A DNA stretch of 64,000 bases, from contig VNWV01000006.1 of assembly GCA_009801085.1 (NCBI GenBank), forward strand, positions 2,046,001 through 2,110,000, written 5' to 3'. Below, piece by piece: positions 42,250 through 53,695 of the stretch. Both the position numbers and the translations under genes were made by a program. Position 1 is the first letter of the stretch. The number at the start of each line of letters is the position of its first letter. The notes under the pieces were generated by a model that searched no databases, was not told where the DNA came from, and saw only the letters and a list, made by a program, of their open reading frames with translations. Source of the DNA: Lasiodiplodia sp. COLG20. Its lineage: Eukaryota > Ascomycota > Dothideomycetes > Botryosphaeriales > Botryosphaeriaceae.

Positions 42250-44051
42250 GTGAGTGAGTCGGCGATGAAGCGGTTGAGAGAGGTGTAGAGAGCAAGTGAA
42301 TGAAACTAGAGGAGCTTTGGATTGCTGGCGGGGACGGGGCTCGAACGAGGATTTAAAACAGGTCGTGTACCCGTCGGATGAGCAGAATAAGTGACGAGAC
42401 GCATCAGCAGCGATAGGAAAGACACCCGGGGCCTTTGCTGGATGGAAGCAGCGAGGGTGAGGAAGTGTTTGAGGGCGGCGAAGAACGGTGGCTGCTAATG
42501 CCCACAGTTGAATGAGTGGGAGGATCCTGTAGTATAAACTCCATTTCCGCCATTTTTTTCCTCTGACATTACACGCGGGTTGGATGGCAGAGTGGTTTGG
42601 CCGCTGCTCCTGCCATCTACTCGTTACACGTTCACAGTACCCCAAACACTCGGACCCACGTGATTATGACTGGCCCTCATATTCACTGGCCGGGTGGCTG
42701 TGCTCGTGGTCCCCAAAGTAAGCCTGTTAGTCCCGCTCGGGTCCGCAAGCAGCCGTCCACCTGTCCAGTATCACGTATCTCATTGCTCGGTGGCACAGTA
42801 GGCTGAAGCGGCGCGGAAGGCAGGTGGGATTGGCGTGTCATATGGGATGTCTTGGCATCACAGTGCGTATAACTTCCGGCGCTTATGGACTATACGTAGG
42901 CCCGCGCGACCTATCATGCGTATTAAGTCTGCGATGTGCATGTAAGTTTACGTACTGGGGTGAGCGAGGCATTACAACTCTTTTTTTTTTTTTTTGCTAC
43001 TCTTTCTTTACCTGCTAACTATCCCGGCATAGCTCTCTAATTAATAGATATTTACTTAGCCTACCTAATTCTAAGCTAAATGGCACACCTAAAGCGCGTG
43101 TCGTTCGTGGGTAGCAGTGCTTTTAGCAGCGTATCTTACAGCGCTGCGATAGTAGTCTTAGAATATCCTAACCAACTTGGCATGCTAGAACGAGTTTTCC
43201 GAGCGCCTTTATAGTAGGCCAAAGAGCAACATACGGGGGTAGATAAAGCCATCATTCGGATGTAGATGTCTAATTTTCTCCGATATGCATAACTGACACG
43301 CAGGCGCATGCGGAATATCTACACCCTCCGGCGCGACGCTAAGAGTACACCTGCCTATGTGGGTGCGTGTCTGTTGTTTGTTGTTGAAGAATACTCAGCA
43401 TAACTTTTGCTGGGGATTGGCTACAACAGTAGAGTAGGACCATTGGCGGATAAAGTGGCCTGGAATAAATCATGAGACTAATGGTGTCATCGTGATCAGA
43501 CCTTTCGAAACACCTCGCTAATGGTCCGAGCTAAAGACAGAGTAAATCTCGCATGTGAATGAACGATTGAATTGCAGGGTCATATAAATTCTCACGTCGA
43601 ATTAACGATTCAACTGCCCGCCATCGGTCGCAATACCAAGGGAACAGACTTCGTAGCCTCGGTTGGCCCTCACTACCTGCAAGCAATGCCAGAATGAGGC
43701 AAGCGCCGTGCGTGGCTGCATCGACTGCTCATTTTCCGCCGACTTTGCTTGGCAACCTGTCAGCCTCACGAACAAAATCTACAGCGGACCCCGCACTCGT
43801 CCGAGCGCGCAAACTCCTTTCAGCTCCATCACATACGCGAGAACGTCCTCATTGCACTACACAGCGCTTTCCTCCGACTATATCAGAGACTCGCTGCCGC
43901 CGCATTTTCCTATCTCAAGGCTCTCGTGTGATTCTTTACAGTGAAAACCTGGCTTCCGCGTTGTTGGGCTGCCATGCTGTAGGCTGATACAGGACCTTCT
44001 AAGGAGAATACTTGCTAAGGCTTCTAGGATCGTCATGACTATTGAGTGAAA
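42250..44051. other. AT-rich gene-poor region
   Basis: 1.8 kb with no supported gene. The stretch 42960-43250 has a long T-run, many TA steps and frequent stops, as expected of a repeat altered by repeat-induced point mutation, but I cannot name a parent element. An A-box-like word near 42583 has no matching B box. Confidence 0.5.
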
Positions 44052-45674
44052 ATGGTCGCAGATGTTGACAAATGTTTCAGGGTCAGCGGCATACCAGATG
44101 ACTATACCGAGTCACAGATTAGAGCCTTGCTGGCCAGAGAGCTCCACCTCGACGACGATGTCCTCATCGAAATCTTTTCACTTGCTCATAACCCACTCCG
44201 TCAAGGTGAACTGATCGCAACCCTAAGCCTTTCGCAAATTCCCGCAGAGCTGTCTGAACATGATCAGCAATATATCGAAATTCCGCCCACTTCTTCGGAG
44301 AGCCGAGGCCCACGCAGAAAAGTCGTTCTGGACTCGCACTTCGAGGGTTTCACCCCACTACACACTGCAAAGGACGATGAGTGTTATATGGACATCGTAG
44401 CTCTCAGCGGCCTAAATGGCCATGCGTTTGGCTCCTTCAAAGCGAAAGGCAGGTCGCATATGTGGCTTCGGGATGCTTTGCCGCTTGACCTTCGAAAAGC
44501 CCGAATTTTCATCTATGGCTACGACACCAGCCCGGACAACGTTTCTTTCCAGAATGTATGGGACCTTGAGTCTACGTTTCGCCATAGGCTCCGTGTACTG
44601 CGGGCACGGTCAGATTCGTCAAGAAAGCCGTTCGTCATCATCGCCCACAGTCTAGGTGGGATCATTGCAAAAGCGGTAAGTGAAAATACACTTCTGATTA
44701 GCAATCACTAACAAGGATAAAGGCTGTCACAAAGATGGCAGAGAGTACTATTGAAGGGGACGATGCTTCCTATCGGTCCTTGCGCGCCATCCTCTTTTTC
44801 GGAGTTCCCAGCCAAGGTATGGACATCGAGTCTCTAATCCCTATGGTTCCTGTCAGCGAGATGCGAGTCCTACTGTCTTCCTTGGATAGGAAAAACTCAC
44901 CTACATTGCGTGAACTTGGGGAGAGCTTCCCAAGAAAGATCAAGGAGCTTCAAAACTTCATGTCTTTCAATTTCTACGAAACTCGAGAGTCACCAACGGC
45001 TAGGAGAATGTACGTCTGCTTGACATAGATCGTTTTGTGTCTTGACTAATTGAGTATCAGTGGCAGAACAATGGGAATTGGGAGATGAAAGGATCGCCGA
45101 CTATGCTAGTAACTCCCTTTTCAGCAACACAAGGCAAACTTGCAAACGAGCCAGGACATCAAGTAATTGCGTTGAATCGGACACACAGAGAGATGATCAA
45201 GTTCAACGGCGCAAATGACAACGATTACGAGACGACAACACGGACTACAATTTCAACGTACAAGACAGCAAAGGGCTGACAGCACTTTCGTATGCGGTTA
45301 TTGAAAACATGCCAGAGATTGTCGATATCCTCCTCGATCACGGACGATCAGATCCCAACAGGCAAAGTCTCCAGGGTGAGACACCATTGATGATAGCCGC
45401 ATCTGCCGGCTTTGAAGACATTCTCCGACGCTTGCTCGCGAGTCCGCTGACAGAGATTGCAATTAAAGACGAGGACGGATTGACTGCGGTGGACCATGCA
45501 CGGATGGCTGGGAATAGCACAGCTGTGGCACTATTGAAGAAAAAGCAAGACGAGTTGTTGGCACAACGTCAGAATACACTTGTCATGAAAACACTGGAGA
45601 GGGGACGAGCTTGGGCTCTTCACACTGCATTCTCTACTAGCATGGTGGGAATGTTACGAAGGCGTCCATATTGA
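44052..45674 (+). pseudogene. SesB-like lipase / ankyrin gene, frameshifted, lacking an NB domain
   Basis: Exon 1 (44052-44675) and exon 2 (from 44723) encode an alpha/beta-hydrolase of the SesB/PGAP1-like type found at the N-terminus of fungal NLR proteins. Landmarks are VDIVALSGLNGHAFGSF-like strands, ARIFIYGYDTSPDN, and the nucleophile elbow AHSLGGIIAKA (Ser200). The domain end (GSPTMLVTPFSATQG, then LNRTHREMIKF) follows in a different phase after the donor at 45010, and no acceptor I found restores the frame. A second frame change then leads into two ankyrin repeats (LTALSYAVIENMPEIVDILL, GETPLMIAASAGFEDIL). A NACHT/NB-ARC module is missing between them. I read it as a decayed or internally deleted allorecognition-type gene. 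Confidence 0.6.
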
Positions 45675-46579
45675 GCAAGGCACTCATTCTCGCGGTTACG
45701 GAAAGAATCACCGAGCGGAATGCTCCGGTGGTGTTTCAGTCACAGTCTCACGGATTCATGCTTTTGTCTGCTTTGTAAGCTCGCGCAAGTCACATTTCAA
45801 CTCACTTCAGAAAAGCGATAGCGGCCAGTGTCGTTCTTTTCTTTTTCTCTTATTTTTGGGGTAATGGTGCTGTGGTCTCTCGTTGCTCCGGTGGACTCCT
45901 TTGCCTTTTCTCTCTTTTTTTTTTTTTTGGTTCCTTTTATCAATAATAATTCTTTCCAAAAAGGAAAAAATTTGGATGTGGCCCGTTGGCAAACCAAGCG
46001 TGAACCGTGGTCGAGGATTCCGCTACCGATAAACCTGATGGCCAGCAAATTTCTCGCCGCCAGTGGTGTTTTTGAATTTGTGACTACAGCAGGAGCTACT
46101 ACAGCAGAAGGAAAGAAACACGGCAATAAGGACGTTGCCGGCGTCATAGAGCAGGGAACGAAAGATCACCTTGGATGCGCAAACAAACGTGTCTGGAAGC
46201 CTGAGCCTGAGAGGTATCATGCGGAAACTGTGCTCTTCAGGCAAAGGTAAGCGCCTTTTAGGATAAATTCCTACTCTGCCACCTTCATCGCATCAATCAG
46301 CTAGGTGGTGCATCTCATCCTCCGCTGTATTTCAGCAAGCCCGGTGGGTTCAGGTAAAAGTGCGATCAGACCTTTCTGGAATAGCCGGCCAAATGTCCAA
46401 GGTAAATAGCAGCTTGCCCAATCGAGCGATTTCAGTTCCGCCTATGTGATCATCATGAGTTATATATACAGTCGAAGCCGCATTAGGTTTCCTTTTTACG
46501 TCTGCGCTGCTCTTGAACGTGCTTCCATCTCTACACTTTTCGTTCCGCTTCTACAACACGCACGAGACATAATATCACA
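45675..46579. other. Intergenic with poly-T tract and promoter of the next gene
   Basis: No supported gene. T-runs lie near 45917-45930. A TATATATA box is at 46461-46468. Confidence 0.5.
46461..46468 (+). promoter_or_regulatory. TATA box
   Basis: TATATATA, 112 bp before the ATG at 46580. The spacing matches that of the genes at 24618 and 33129. Confidence 0.45.
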
Positions 46580-48031
46580 ATGCCCACCCACCCTCATATC
46601 CAACCTCTCGTTCCCGCGATGAGGGGTCTGACGATCCTTCCCTCCCGCCCCAAGGCCTCGGCTCTGCCTATAACCCAGTTCAAGCATAACAATCTGGAGC
46701 CTGCTTTACTTAAGCTTCCCGACGAGCTGTTGGTGATGATTCTGAAACACAACCACGCGATAACTGGTACTTTCGTGGATACAAAGTCGATGAGGCAAGT
46801 CTGCACAAGGCTTGATCCTATTGGCGCAGAGGTGCTCTGCAGGCACAAGCCCCATGATGGGCGCTTCAAGATATATGTGGATTCTTCGGATCTTCACGGC
46901 TTAAAAGGCCTGGAATCCATCGCAGAACTCGCGCGCGGCACTCGCATGGGCATGTTGATTTCGGGAATTACTTTTGTCTACAAGAGTCTACCACGGGATG
47001 CCTTTTACGTGTATCACAATACGAGACCTCTCCCTTCTATCAAGTCCGAGTTCCAGCAGAAAATGGAGGAATACTTCCGCCACATTGCACGGCTGCTAAT
47101 AGAAGCCTTTGGCTTTATCAAAAGCATCCAGAGCATCACATACTCGCAAGACGCGGACTTGACCATGACCAACGCCGAGGCGGAGTTTCAAGAAGAATGG
47201 AATAGATGGGATATGCAAGATCTCACAACTCCGCCATTCGCCTTCTGGCCGACACGCATCCTGCTCTACGCACTCATGGAAGCGAAAATCGAGCTCAAGC
47301 AGCTCACTCTATTGGAGGTCCAGCGACGCTATCCAACAAGCTTCCACATCTCCAAGCAGCGCAATCTGGGGTTCCCGCAGCTGTGGATCCATCCCATACG
47401 AAACCTGACAAGCTTATCGCTCAGGATTGCCACTGCTGTCGAGGCGCTTATCACATCGGTGGACACCGATCCGGAGTATCCTGGTCCAATGAACCTCATT
47501 GGCCTACTCCAAAGCTTGCCGGCTCTCAAGTCCCTGAAACTGAGCAGCACTAGGAGCGAACCTTCAGCGTGGCAGCTCGGCCCCATCCTCCGCGAGACCT
47601 TCCCCTTTCGCCTCAAGACTCTCCGCCTCAGGCGCTGTGTTGTCTTCAATATAGATGACCTGGCCGGGTTTATCGCTAGGCACAGGGCCACTGGACCGTT
47701 TTCCTTGACCCTTAGGAACATTTGGGTGAATTTTGTCGGGCCGACAGACGACGCGGTGGAAAGATTGGACGTTTGGAAGGGGTTTCTGCGCTCTTTGGCC
47801 CAGCACGCGACGGCTGACACCCGGCTGAGCATCCGCTACTTGTCCAATTATTGGCACCCGCTGCCTCATTTCACTGATGTGAATGTTGCTGTGGATAAAG
47901 TCACCTCCCGGTCCCTGAACCGGCTTTCTGCTCTGCCCAATGACCAGACAGTACCAGAGTTGCTCAATGCAGCGATCAAAGATCTGAAGTTGTTTACCTG
48001 GAACTATCTCGTTAGCAGCGAAAACCTTTAG
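46580..48031 (+). CDS. F-box-like protein with LRR-type body
   Basis: Single-exon, 483 aa. After a basic/proline N-terminus comes LLKLPDELLVMILKHNHAI and the follow-on SMRQVCTRLDPIGAEVL, an F-box-like motif. Leucine-rich strands come later (LTSLSLRIATAVEALI, LPALKSLKLSS, LKTLRLRRCVVFNIDDL). No other catalytic or membrane feature. It is likely a substrate adaptor of an SCF ubiquitin ligase, by family analogy only. The start is supported by context CACAATGCC and the TATA box 112 bp upstream. Confidence 0.75.
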   Translation: MPTHPHIQPLVPAMRGLTILPSRPKASALPITQFKHNNLEPALLKLPDELLVMILKHNHAITGTFVDTKSMRQVCTRLDPIGAEVLCRHKPHDGRFKIYVDSSDLHGLKGLESIAELARGTRMGMLISGITFVYKSLPRDAFYVYHNTRPLPSIKSEFQQKMEEYFRHIARLLIEAFGFIKSIQSITYSQDADLTMTNAEAEFQEEWNRWDMQDLTTPPFAFWPTRILLYALMEAKIELKQLTLLEVQRRYPTSFHISKQRNLGFPQLWIHPIRNLTSLSLRIATAVEALITSVDTDPEYPGPMNLIGLLQSLPALKSLKLSSTRSEPSAWQLGPILRETFPFRLKTLRLRRCVVFNIDDLAGFIARHRATGPFSLTLRNIWVNFVGPTDDAVERLDVWKGFLRSLAQHATADTRLSIRYLSNYWHPLPHFTDVNVAVDKVTSRSLNRLSALPNDQTVPELLNAAIKDLKLFTWNYLVSSENL

Positions 48032-48646
48032 GTGCCTCTCAGAAACAGGAGGAGGTGGGCGATGCGCTGGGAATTTACTACCAGCTTGCACTAAATACCA
48101 CCGCAATCTGTTTGCAAAAGTCCTTTGCATAGATGGCGTGCGATCTCCGTTCACATGAGTCACTGATCAGGCTTCTTGGCGCTTCCAGCCGTACGGTTCA
48201 GGCAACTACTGATCCTACGCCCTGCATCGAATCTCTCCATCCGCTACGTTGAGCCAATCAGATGCAAGCAGATAACACTGAAACGCAAGCAAAATCAGCT
48301 TACTTGTGTACCACCTATGTTTTCCTCCTCACCACATCCCTGCAATCGAAGCGTGTGGCTGCCTAGATCATAGACAGATCAACGTACTCGGTGGAGTCTG
48401 TCGTTGCCACATGTGACAATGCCCCGCATTGGCAAGGCAGAAGCGTTCTTATGGGGGCCAAATCAGGCAACGTTCCGGTTGGACGAGGCTGAAAGGTCTG
48501 TTGTGTATCAGCCACCGCCACTGCTGCCTTCCAGCCTTCCCGCGGGGTAGCATCTACTTAAGCTACGGTTCCTGACCATTCACCTCAAAATTCGACAACA
48601 ACGCCTTCACAGATTCCGTCAATCTCCCCGAGACAATCAACCAACA
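48032..48646. other. Intergenic
   Basis: No gene seen. It contains the 3' end of the F-box-like gene and the promoter of the AAA ATPase. Confidence 0.5.
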
Positions 48647-50993
48647 ATGCTCACAGTTGACAGCTCCGACGAAGAAATGTACAGCGAAACCTCCAGCCAG
48701 GCCGGCGGTCAAGACCCCACCGTAAGCCTTCCTCATCCTCCATCCATCCACAGCCTCGCGCCGCCAAACCCACCTCACCTCCAACACCAAAGCTAACCCC
48801 CACCCAGCCCGACTCCGCCCCCGAAAACACCGAACCCATCTTCGGCTCCAAGCCCGAAATCAAAGCCCTCTACTCCACCAGCAACCCAGAATGCGACTGC
48901 GCGCCGCGCTGGTCCGAGCACGCCGAAGCCGCCGAGGAAGACCGCATGCTCAAGAAGCTCGGCGCGACGGCGGCCATCATCCAGCGCTTCAAGCGGTCGC
49001 GCGAGGGCCAGTGGCAGACGAGCGCCATCGAGGTGCAGAGCCCGCGGCTGAACCGCGTCCTCGCCGACGTGCTGCGCGACTACCCGGACGTCGTGGTGCG
49101 CGAGGGCGAGGCGACGAAGTTTGCGGCGCCGTTTAAGCCGCTGTTTCATCGGTGGGGGAGGTTGGTGGAGAGATGGCAGGAGGAGGAGGAGGGGGAGGGG
49201 GAGGGGGAGAAGGGGCAGACGAAGGTGGAGTTGGGGTTGCTGGTGGAGGCGCTGAGGCCGACGCTGGAGCCGCTGTTTAGCGTTGCGGGGGATATGCATC
49301 GGACGGGGGAGATCGATTTCGATAACATGTGGACGGTGTTTGTGCCGGGGGAGCTGATGGTGTTTAGGTGCGGCAGCGCGGTGAGGCTGTTCCGGCTGCA
49401 CGATTTGCACATCGTCGTCCCGCGAAGGGAGCCGCGGTTTTGGGTGCTCACATTGCAGCAGGTTGAGTGGAATGGGAGGTACTTTGGTGTTGTTCAGGGG
49501 AAGATGAAGATCGTCGAGGCGGACAAGCCGTTGCAGTTTGACAAGCTGTCGGTGCAGCCGCTGGCGACGCAGAGGGATCAGGACGCCATCAAGAAGAGGT
49601 ATCTTGCAAAGGGCAACAAGTATCTGGAGCTGTGCAGCCACAAGTGCTTGGTGAAGGCGTACAAGGGCACCAAGTACGTTCTCAACTCGGAGCTGGAGAC
49701 GATCCGTGAGAAGCCGGTGAGTTAAGTCTATCATCATTCACGGGGCAGTACTGACCGCAAAACACAGCTCTCGGGAAGGATTGCCATCGATCCTTTCGCC
49801 TTCTTCACTTGTCAGTCAGACATTGCCCCCAAGCAGCCTCGCTTGAACGGCGGAGACTCGGATGCCTTTTTCTCAGGCGACAAGGACCTGTTCGAGCAGA
49901 CCAACGAACTTGACAAGGAAGAGCAGAACGAAGAGTCTGAAATGATCAAGGTGAGAGGCTTGGAGAAGCGTCTCCTCTGCCTCGTGGATCGCATCAAGGG
50001 ATTCGACCTTCGGAACAACGAATGGTGTAAGCGCACACTATCCCTTTAACGATTTGATATTGACAGACGATAGGTGAATTCGACGTGGATGACGTCTCAG
50101 AGCCTGTCTGGAACGACACCGCTTTGCACCAACTCGTTCTTTCTGAAGGAGAGAAGAAGCTGCTGGTTGCCTTCACCCAGCGCGATGAATTGGACCTTCC
50201 GGATTTCGACGATGTTATCCTGGACAAAGGTAACGAGATTCCAGACAGCTGAACATCGGAGGGTAACTGACCATTCCCAGGGAAGGGCATCATCATCCTC
50301 TTGGCCGGTCCACCCGGTGTGGGCAAAACGCTGACAGCCGAGTCCAGTAAGTTTCCATCAATCACTGAAATATTTCAGCAGTATTGACCGGTATAGTCTC
50401 GGAACGCGCCCGTGTGCCATTGTATTCTCTCCGGGCCAGTGACCTCGGCACGGATTCCGATCAGGTTGAAGCCACCTTGAAGGATGCTCTTGAATGCTGC
50501 AAACTGTGGAACGCCGTGCTTCTCATTGACGAGGCCGATGTTTTCATGGAGAAGCGCAGCGCTGACAGGCTTGAGCAGAATGAGCTGGTGTCCAGTGAGT
50601 CCTCCTACCACATGTCCAGACCTGCCCACGTGACTGACCGGCCCAGTCTTCCTCCGCAACCTGGAGTACTACCAAGGTGTGATGTTCTTGACGACCAACA
50701 GAGTGGATGCAATTGATGATGCATTCCGTTCCCGCATCGATCTGATCCTCACCTACCCGAACCTTGATCATGCCGCCCGGAAGCAGATTTGGTCGACGTT
50801 CATATCCAGCCTTCCGTCAGGCAGTTGCAGCATCGCCGAGATCGACTTTGATGAGCTTGCCCGCACGGATATGAACGGACGTGACATCAAGAACGTGGTC
50901 AAGATTGCCCGCTTCCTTGCCGCGTCGGAGAAGATTCCTCTGTCCATGGAGCACCTGAGGACTATCCTCACCATCAAGAAGGCTTCTCTTTGA
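48647..50993 (+). CDS. AAA ATPase, fungal DUF7025-type
   Basis: Seven exons, 48647-48721, 48808-49716, 49768-50026, 50074-50229, 50281-50346, 50397-50594 and 50647-50993, give 669 aa. The N-terminal half is the fungal domain that usually precedes this AAA module (SAVRLFRLHDLHIVVPR, WNGRYFGVV, IDPFAFF). The AAA core has Walker A AGPPGVGKT (475-483), Walker B VLLIDEAD (529-536), the sensor-1 segment MFLTTNRVDAIDDAF, and RSRIDL as the arginine-bearing element. A Glu/Gly microsatellite-like insertion (EEEEGEGEGEKG) sits near residue 135. Members are common in filamentous fungi but have no settled function. It ends 188 bp from the stop of an unrelated-subfamily AAA gene on the other strand. Confidence 0.88.
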
Positions 50994-51181
50994 AGTTTGA
51001 ACCAGTACCTGTAGGCGTACTCCGTCGTATTTTGCGAATAAGATTAGCAATGGAACAGGCCTATAATTTGAAAGCGCTAGAGCTAACGTAGAGCAAAATA
51101 CACAATTTGAATCCTTCAATATTTTTTCTTCTTTGCCCTTTTTCCCCTCAGATCTTGGTCACCCACCACACTTCTCCGAAA

Positions 51182-52686
51182 CTATTCTTCTTCGCCAGGC
51201 TCCTGATTCCTAGCATGCTTTCCAAATATCTCAAACTGGTTTGCCGTAGTCTTGGTCATGCCTGTCGCCCGAATTGAATGCAAGGCGGACACGAAATGCC
51301 GCCGCTCAATAATCCGGATGTCGGTATCATCGGACTGTTCGCCAACGCATTCAAGAGCAGCCTGAACGCAGAGACTCTTAAGGTCAGAGCCAGAGAAACG
51401 GGCCGTCATCTTGGCTATTACACTAGCGTCGATGTCAGACGCGAGGGTTTCGCCCTCAAGGAGGAGCTTGACAATGCCCATCCTCTCTTCAGGCGTCGGC
51501 AGATCCATGTGGATGTGTACTGGAGCGCGCCGCAGAACAGCGGGGTCAAGGTCAAACGGCCTGTTTGTGGCGAGTAAGATGAAGGGGGCTTTAAGATCAG
51601 ATACCAGCCCATCCCACTCCATAAGGAACTGGTTGATCCCAGAGCGGATGTGCCTCTGTTCGCCTGCCTTGCGAGCGCCAAACATGGCGTCTGCTTCATC
51701 GATGAAGACGATGCATGGGTGAAGCTTTCGGGCTAGGGAGAATAGAGCCTTGATGACCTTTTCGTCGTCTCCGAAGCACTTCTGCCACAGCTCTGCAGCC
51801 GAGACAGATATCATGTTCAAGCCGGATTGTTTTGCCAAACACCTGCAGAGGAGGCTCTTTCCAGTCCCCGGAGGCCCATAAATAATCGAACCTGTTATTC
51901 TGTTCGAACGAAGAACGCCGTGGCCAAAGGCCTTGGGCCTCCTCAATGAGAGCGAGGTGACATTTTCTAGCTTCTGGATTGTCGAAAGATCGACAAAGAT
52001 GTCCTTGTAGTTTGGGCAAATTGAGTCTTCGCGGAGCATCGTCAGTACAATTGTCGAGCTCTGAAGTGCATGACGTAGCTTACCTGTGTTGACGATATTT
52101 TCAACAAGCATGTTCTCCCACTCGCCACTTGCGATCTCTTTCCACTTTAACATTTTCTCTTCGTGGGAACGGTCATGAAAGTCTGTTTCACTACAGTCTC
52201 GTTTGTCTTCACTGCTGTGATCGTTGTTGCCGCTGTTGCTTTTCAGTCGCTCTCTTTTAAAGAAACTGCGGATGGAACCGAAGAGTCCTTGAGAAAGCCG
52301 ATTGGTATCCGACTCTCTACGTAGCCTTAGCCATTTGATATTTCCCTTGCAGACAACCTTTCTGACGTAACCAACAACGCCGAAGTTGCTTCGATCGTCC
52401 CGGTTGTGACTACCCTCGTTTGGCCCGAGCATCATGCTCTGAGAGCCGTTTGTGGTTTCTTATGCAGTAAGGATGTTAGTAATAAGTCTGTCTGTGCCTC
52501 AAAGGTTTATCAGGGATACGTACCCGGACCACTTGTGGTATTATCTGCGTTTGGATCGGCGGAATCCGGTGCAGATGCTAAATCGGAGTTAGAGCTGCTG
52601 TGTCGCACTGCGGGGACAGATGTGGCGGCGCAGTAGCAGTTCTCAAGCTGACACCGGGAGTCAACGGGGGTTTCGATGCCTTGCAT
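51182..52686 (-). CDS. AAA ATPase of the Msp1/ATAD1-like (meiotic-clade) type
   Basis: Three exons, 52686-52524, 52458-52084 and 52026-51182, give 460 aa. Intron 1 has a perfect TACTAAC branch site and an AAG acceptor. Intron 2 has CTGAC. The N-terminus is polar (TTSGPETTNGSQSM) with a basic stretch (RSFFKRERLK) and no evident membrane anchor, unlike Msp1 proper. The AAA core has IIYGPPGTGKS (228-237), CIVFIDEAD (284-292), sensor-1 LLATNRPFDLDPAVLRR, and a lid with ARFSGSDLKSLCVQAALE. LWQKCFGDDEKVIKALF marks the pore-loop helix. The single AAA module and its wording fit the Msp1/katanin/spastin clade. Partner and location are uncertain. Confidence 0.82.
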
Positions 52687-53695
52687 GATCACTCTTGATG
52701 CGGCCCGTAGGATGTTCTGTGTACGCAGTAACGAATTGGTGAAGTGAGTAGCCGCCTCAACTTATATTCTGTGAGGATATGTACACAGCGCTCCTGCCAG
52801 AGACCAAGAACCTAGAAACTATGATACTCGTTTCGCACCTCTGTCGTACCGTGACATATCCGACGAGTGGCTGTGTTCCTGTCGCAGCCGCAAGCCAGTG
52901 CATTGTTGCCTCGCTTAAGGGCCACGTAGTCGCCAGCAAAGCACAGCTGCTATTGGACCCAGCTCTCTAACTGGGCATGTCTCTCTCCTGGCCTTGCTGA
53001 GCCATGGTGGCAGCCAAACAACACGCCTTTCCATCTCCACAGCCGTGCAGCCAGCTGAGGTTTTCAGCCTCGCCAGGATGACTTGACGACTCGTGTCTCG
53101 CTGTTCTCCGCTATTTGCCACCAATACTGGAATCAGCCGCACTGCTGCGCCAGCATACTGTCAGCAAACATATGCATTGGCAGTATGAGACGAGGCAGTG
53201 ACATGCATATCTAGGCTGCAGCGAAGACTTTGTGGCAAGGCGCTGACCCATTAGCGAGACGCAACGCTCCAGCGCAGCGAGGCGCAATTCTCCACCGCAG
53301 CGATGCGCAATGCCCGTGCGCACCCAGGCGCAATAGCTCATGCGCTCCAGTATTCGCGAGAACCTTTCGTCCCCGCCAATGTCCCGTTGTTGGCAGGTCC
53401 CACAGCCAAGGGGTATTTAGTGCTTTCTTTCTGGTAGCTCAATACAGCACCCCTTCACCTCCTCAGCTTCTCGCTTCAGCCTGCTGCAACACTGTGCTTA
53501 ATATGAACTAATTTTTAAGCAATTCTGTCTTCCCAGCTCGATATTCATTTCTCTTCTGGATTTGCAAAGCTCCAAAGATAGCGTACTTGAGCTCCATGCT
53601 TCCAACGGTGAGCTCTCTCTTCCGCTTCCCGGTTCTTGTTCAGTTCCAGTGAAGCAACACGCGTACTCACATAGGTATCAAAGAACGCCAACGAA
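52687..53695. other. Divergent promoter region, AAA ATPase / membrane protein
   Basis: No gene seen. Short imperfect reiterations of GCGCAAT/CAGCGAGGCG lie at 53250-53340. Confidence 0.5.

Noticed and set aside
42575..42660. tRNA-like A box (TGGCAGAGTGG)
   Set aside because: No B box (GGTTCGANTCC) at a suitable distance and no cloverleaf could be drawn by eye.
45828..46250. 140-codon frame with an apparent hydrophobic N-terminus
   Set aside because: The hydrophobic stretch comes from poly-T runs. There is no family similarity, no splice support and no clear promoter context.
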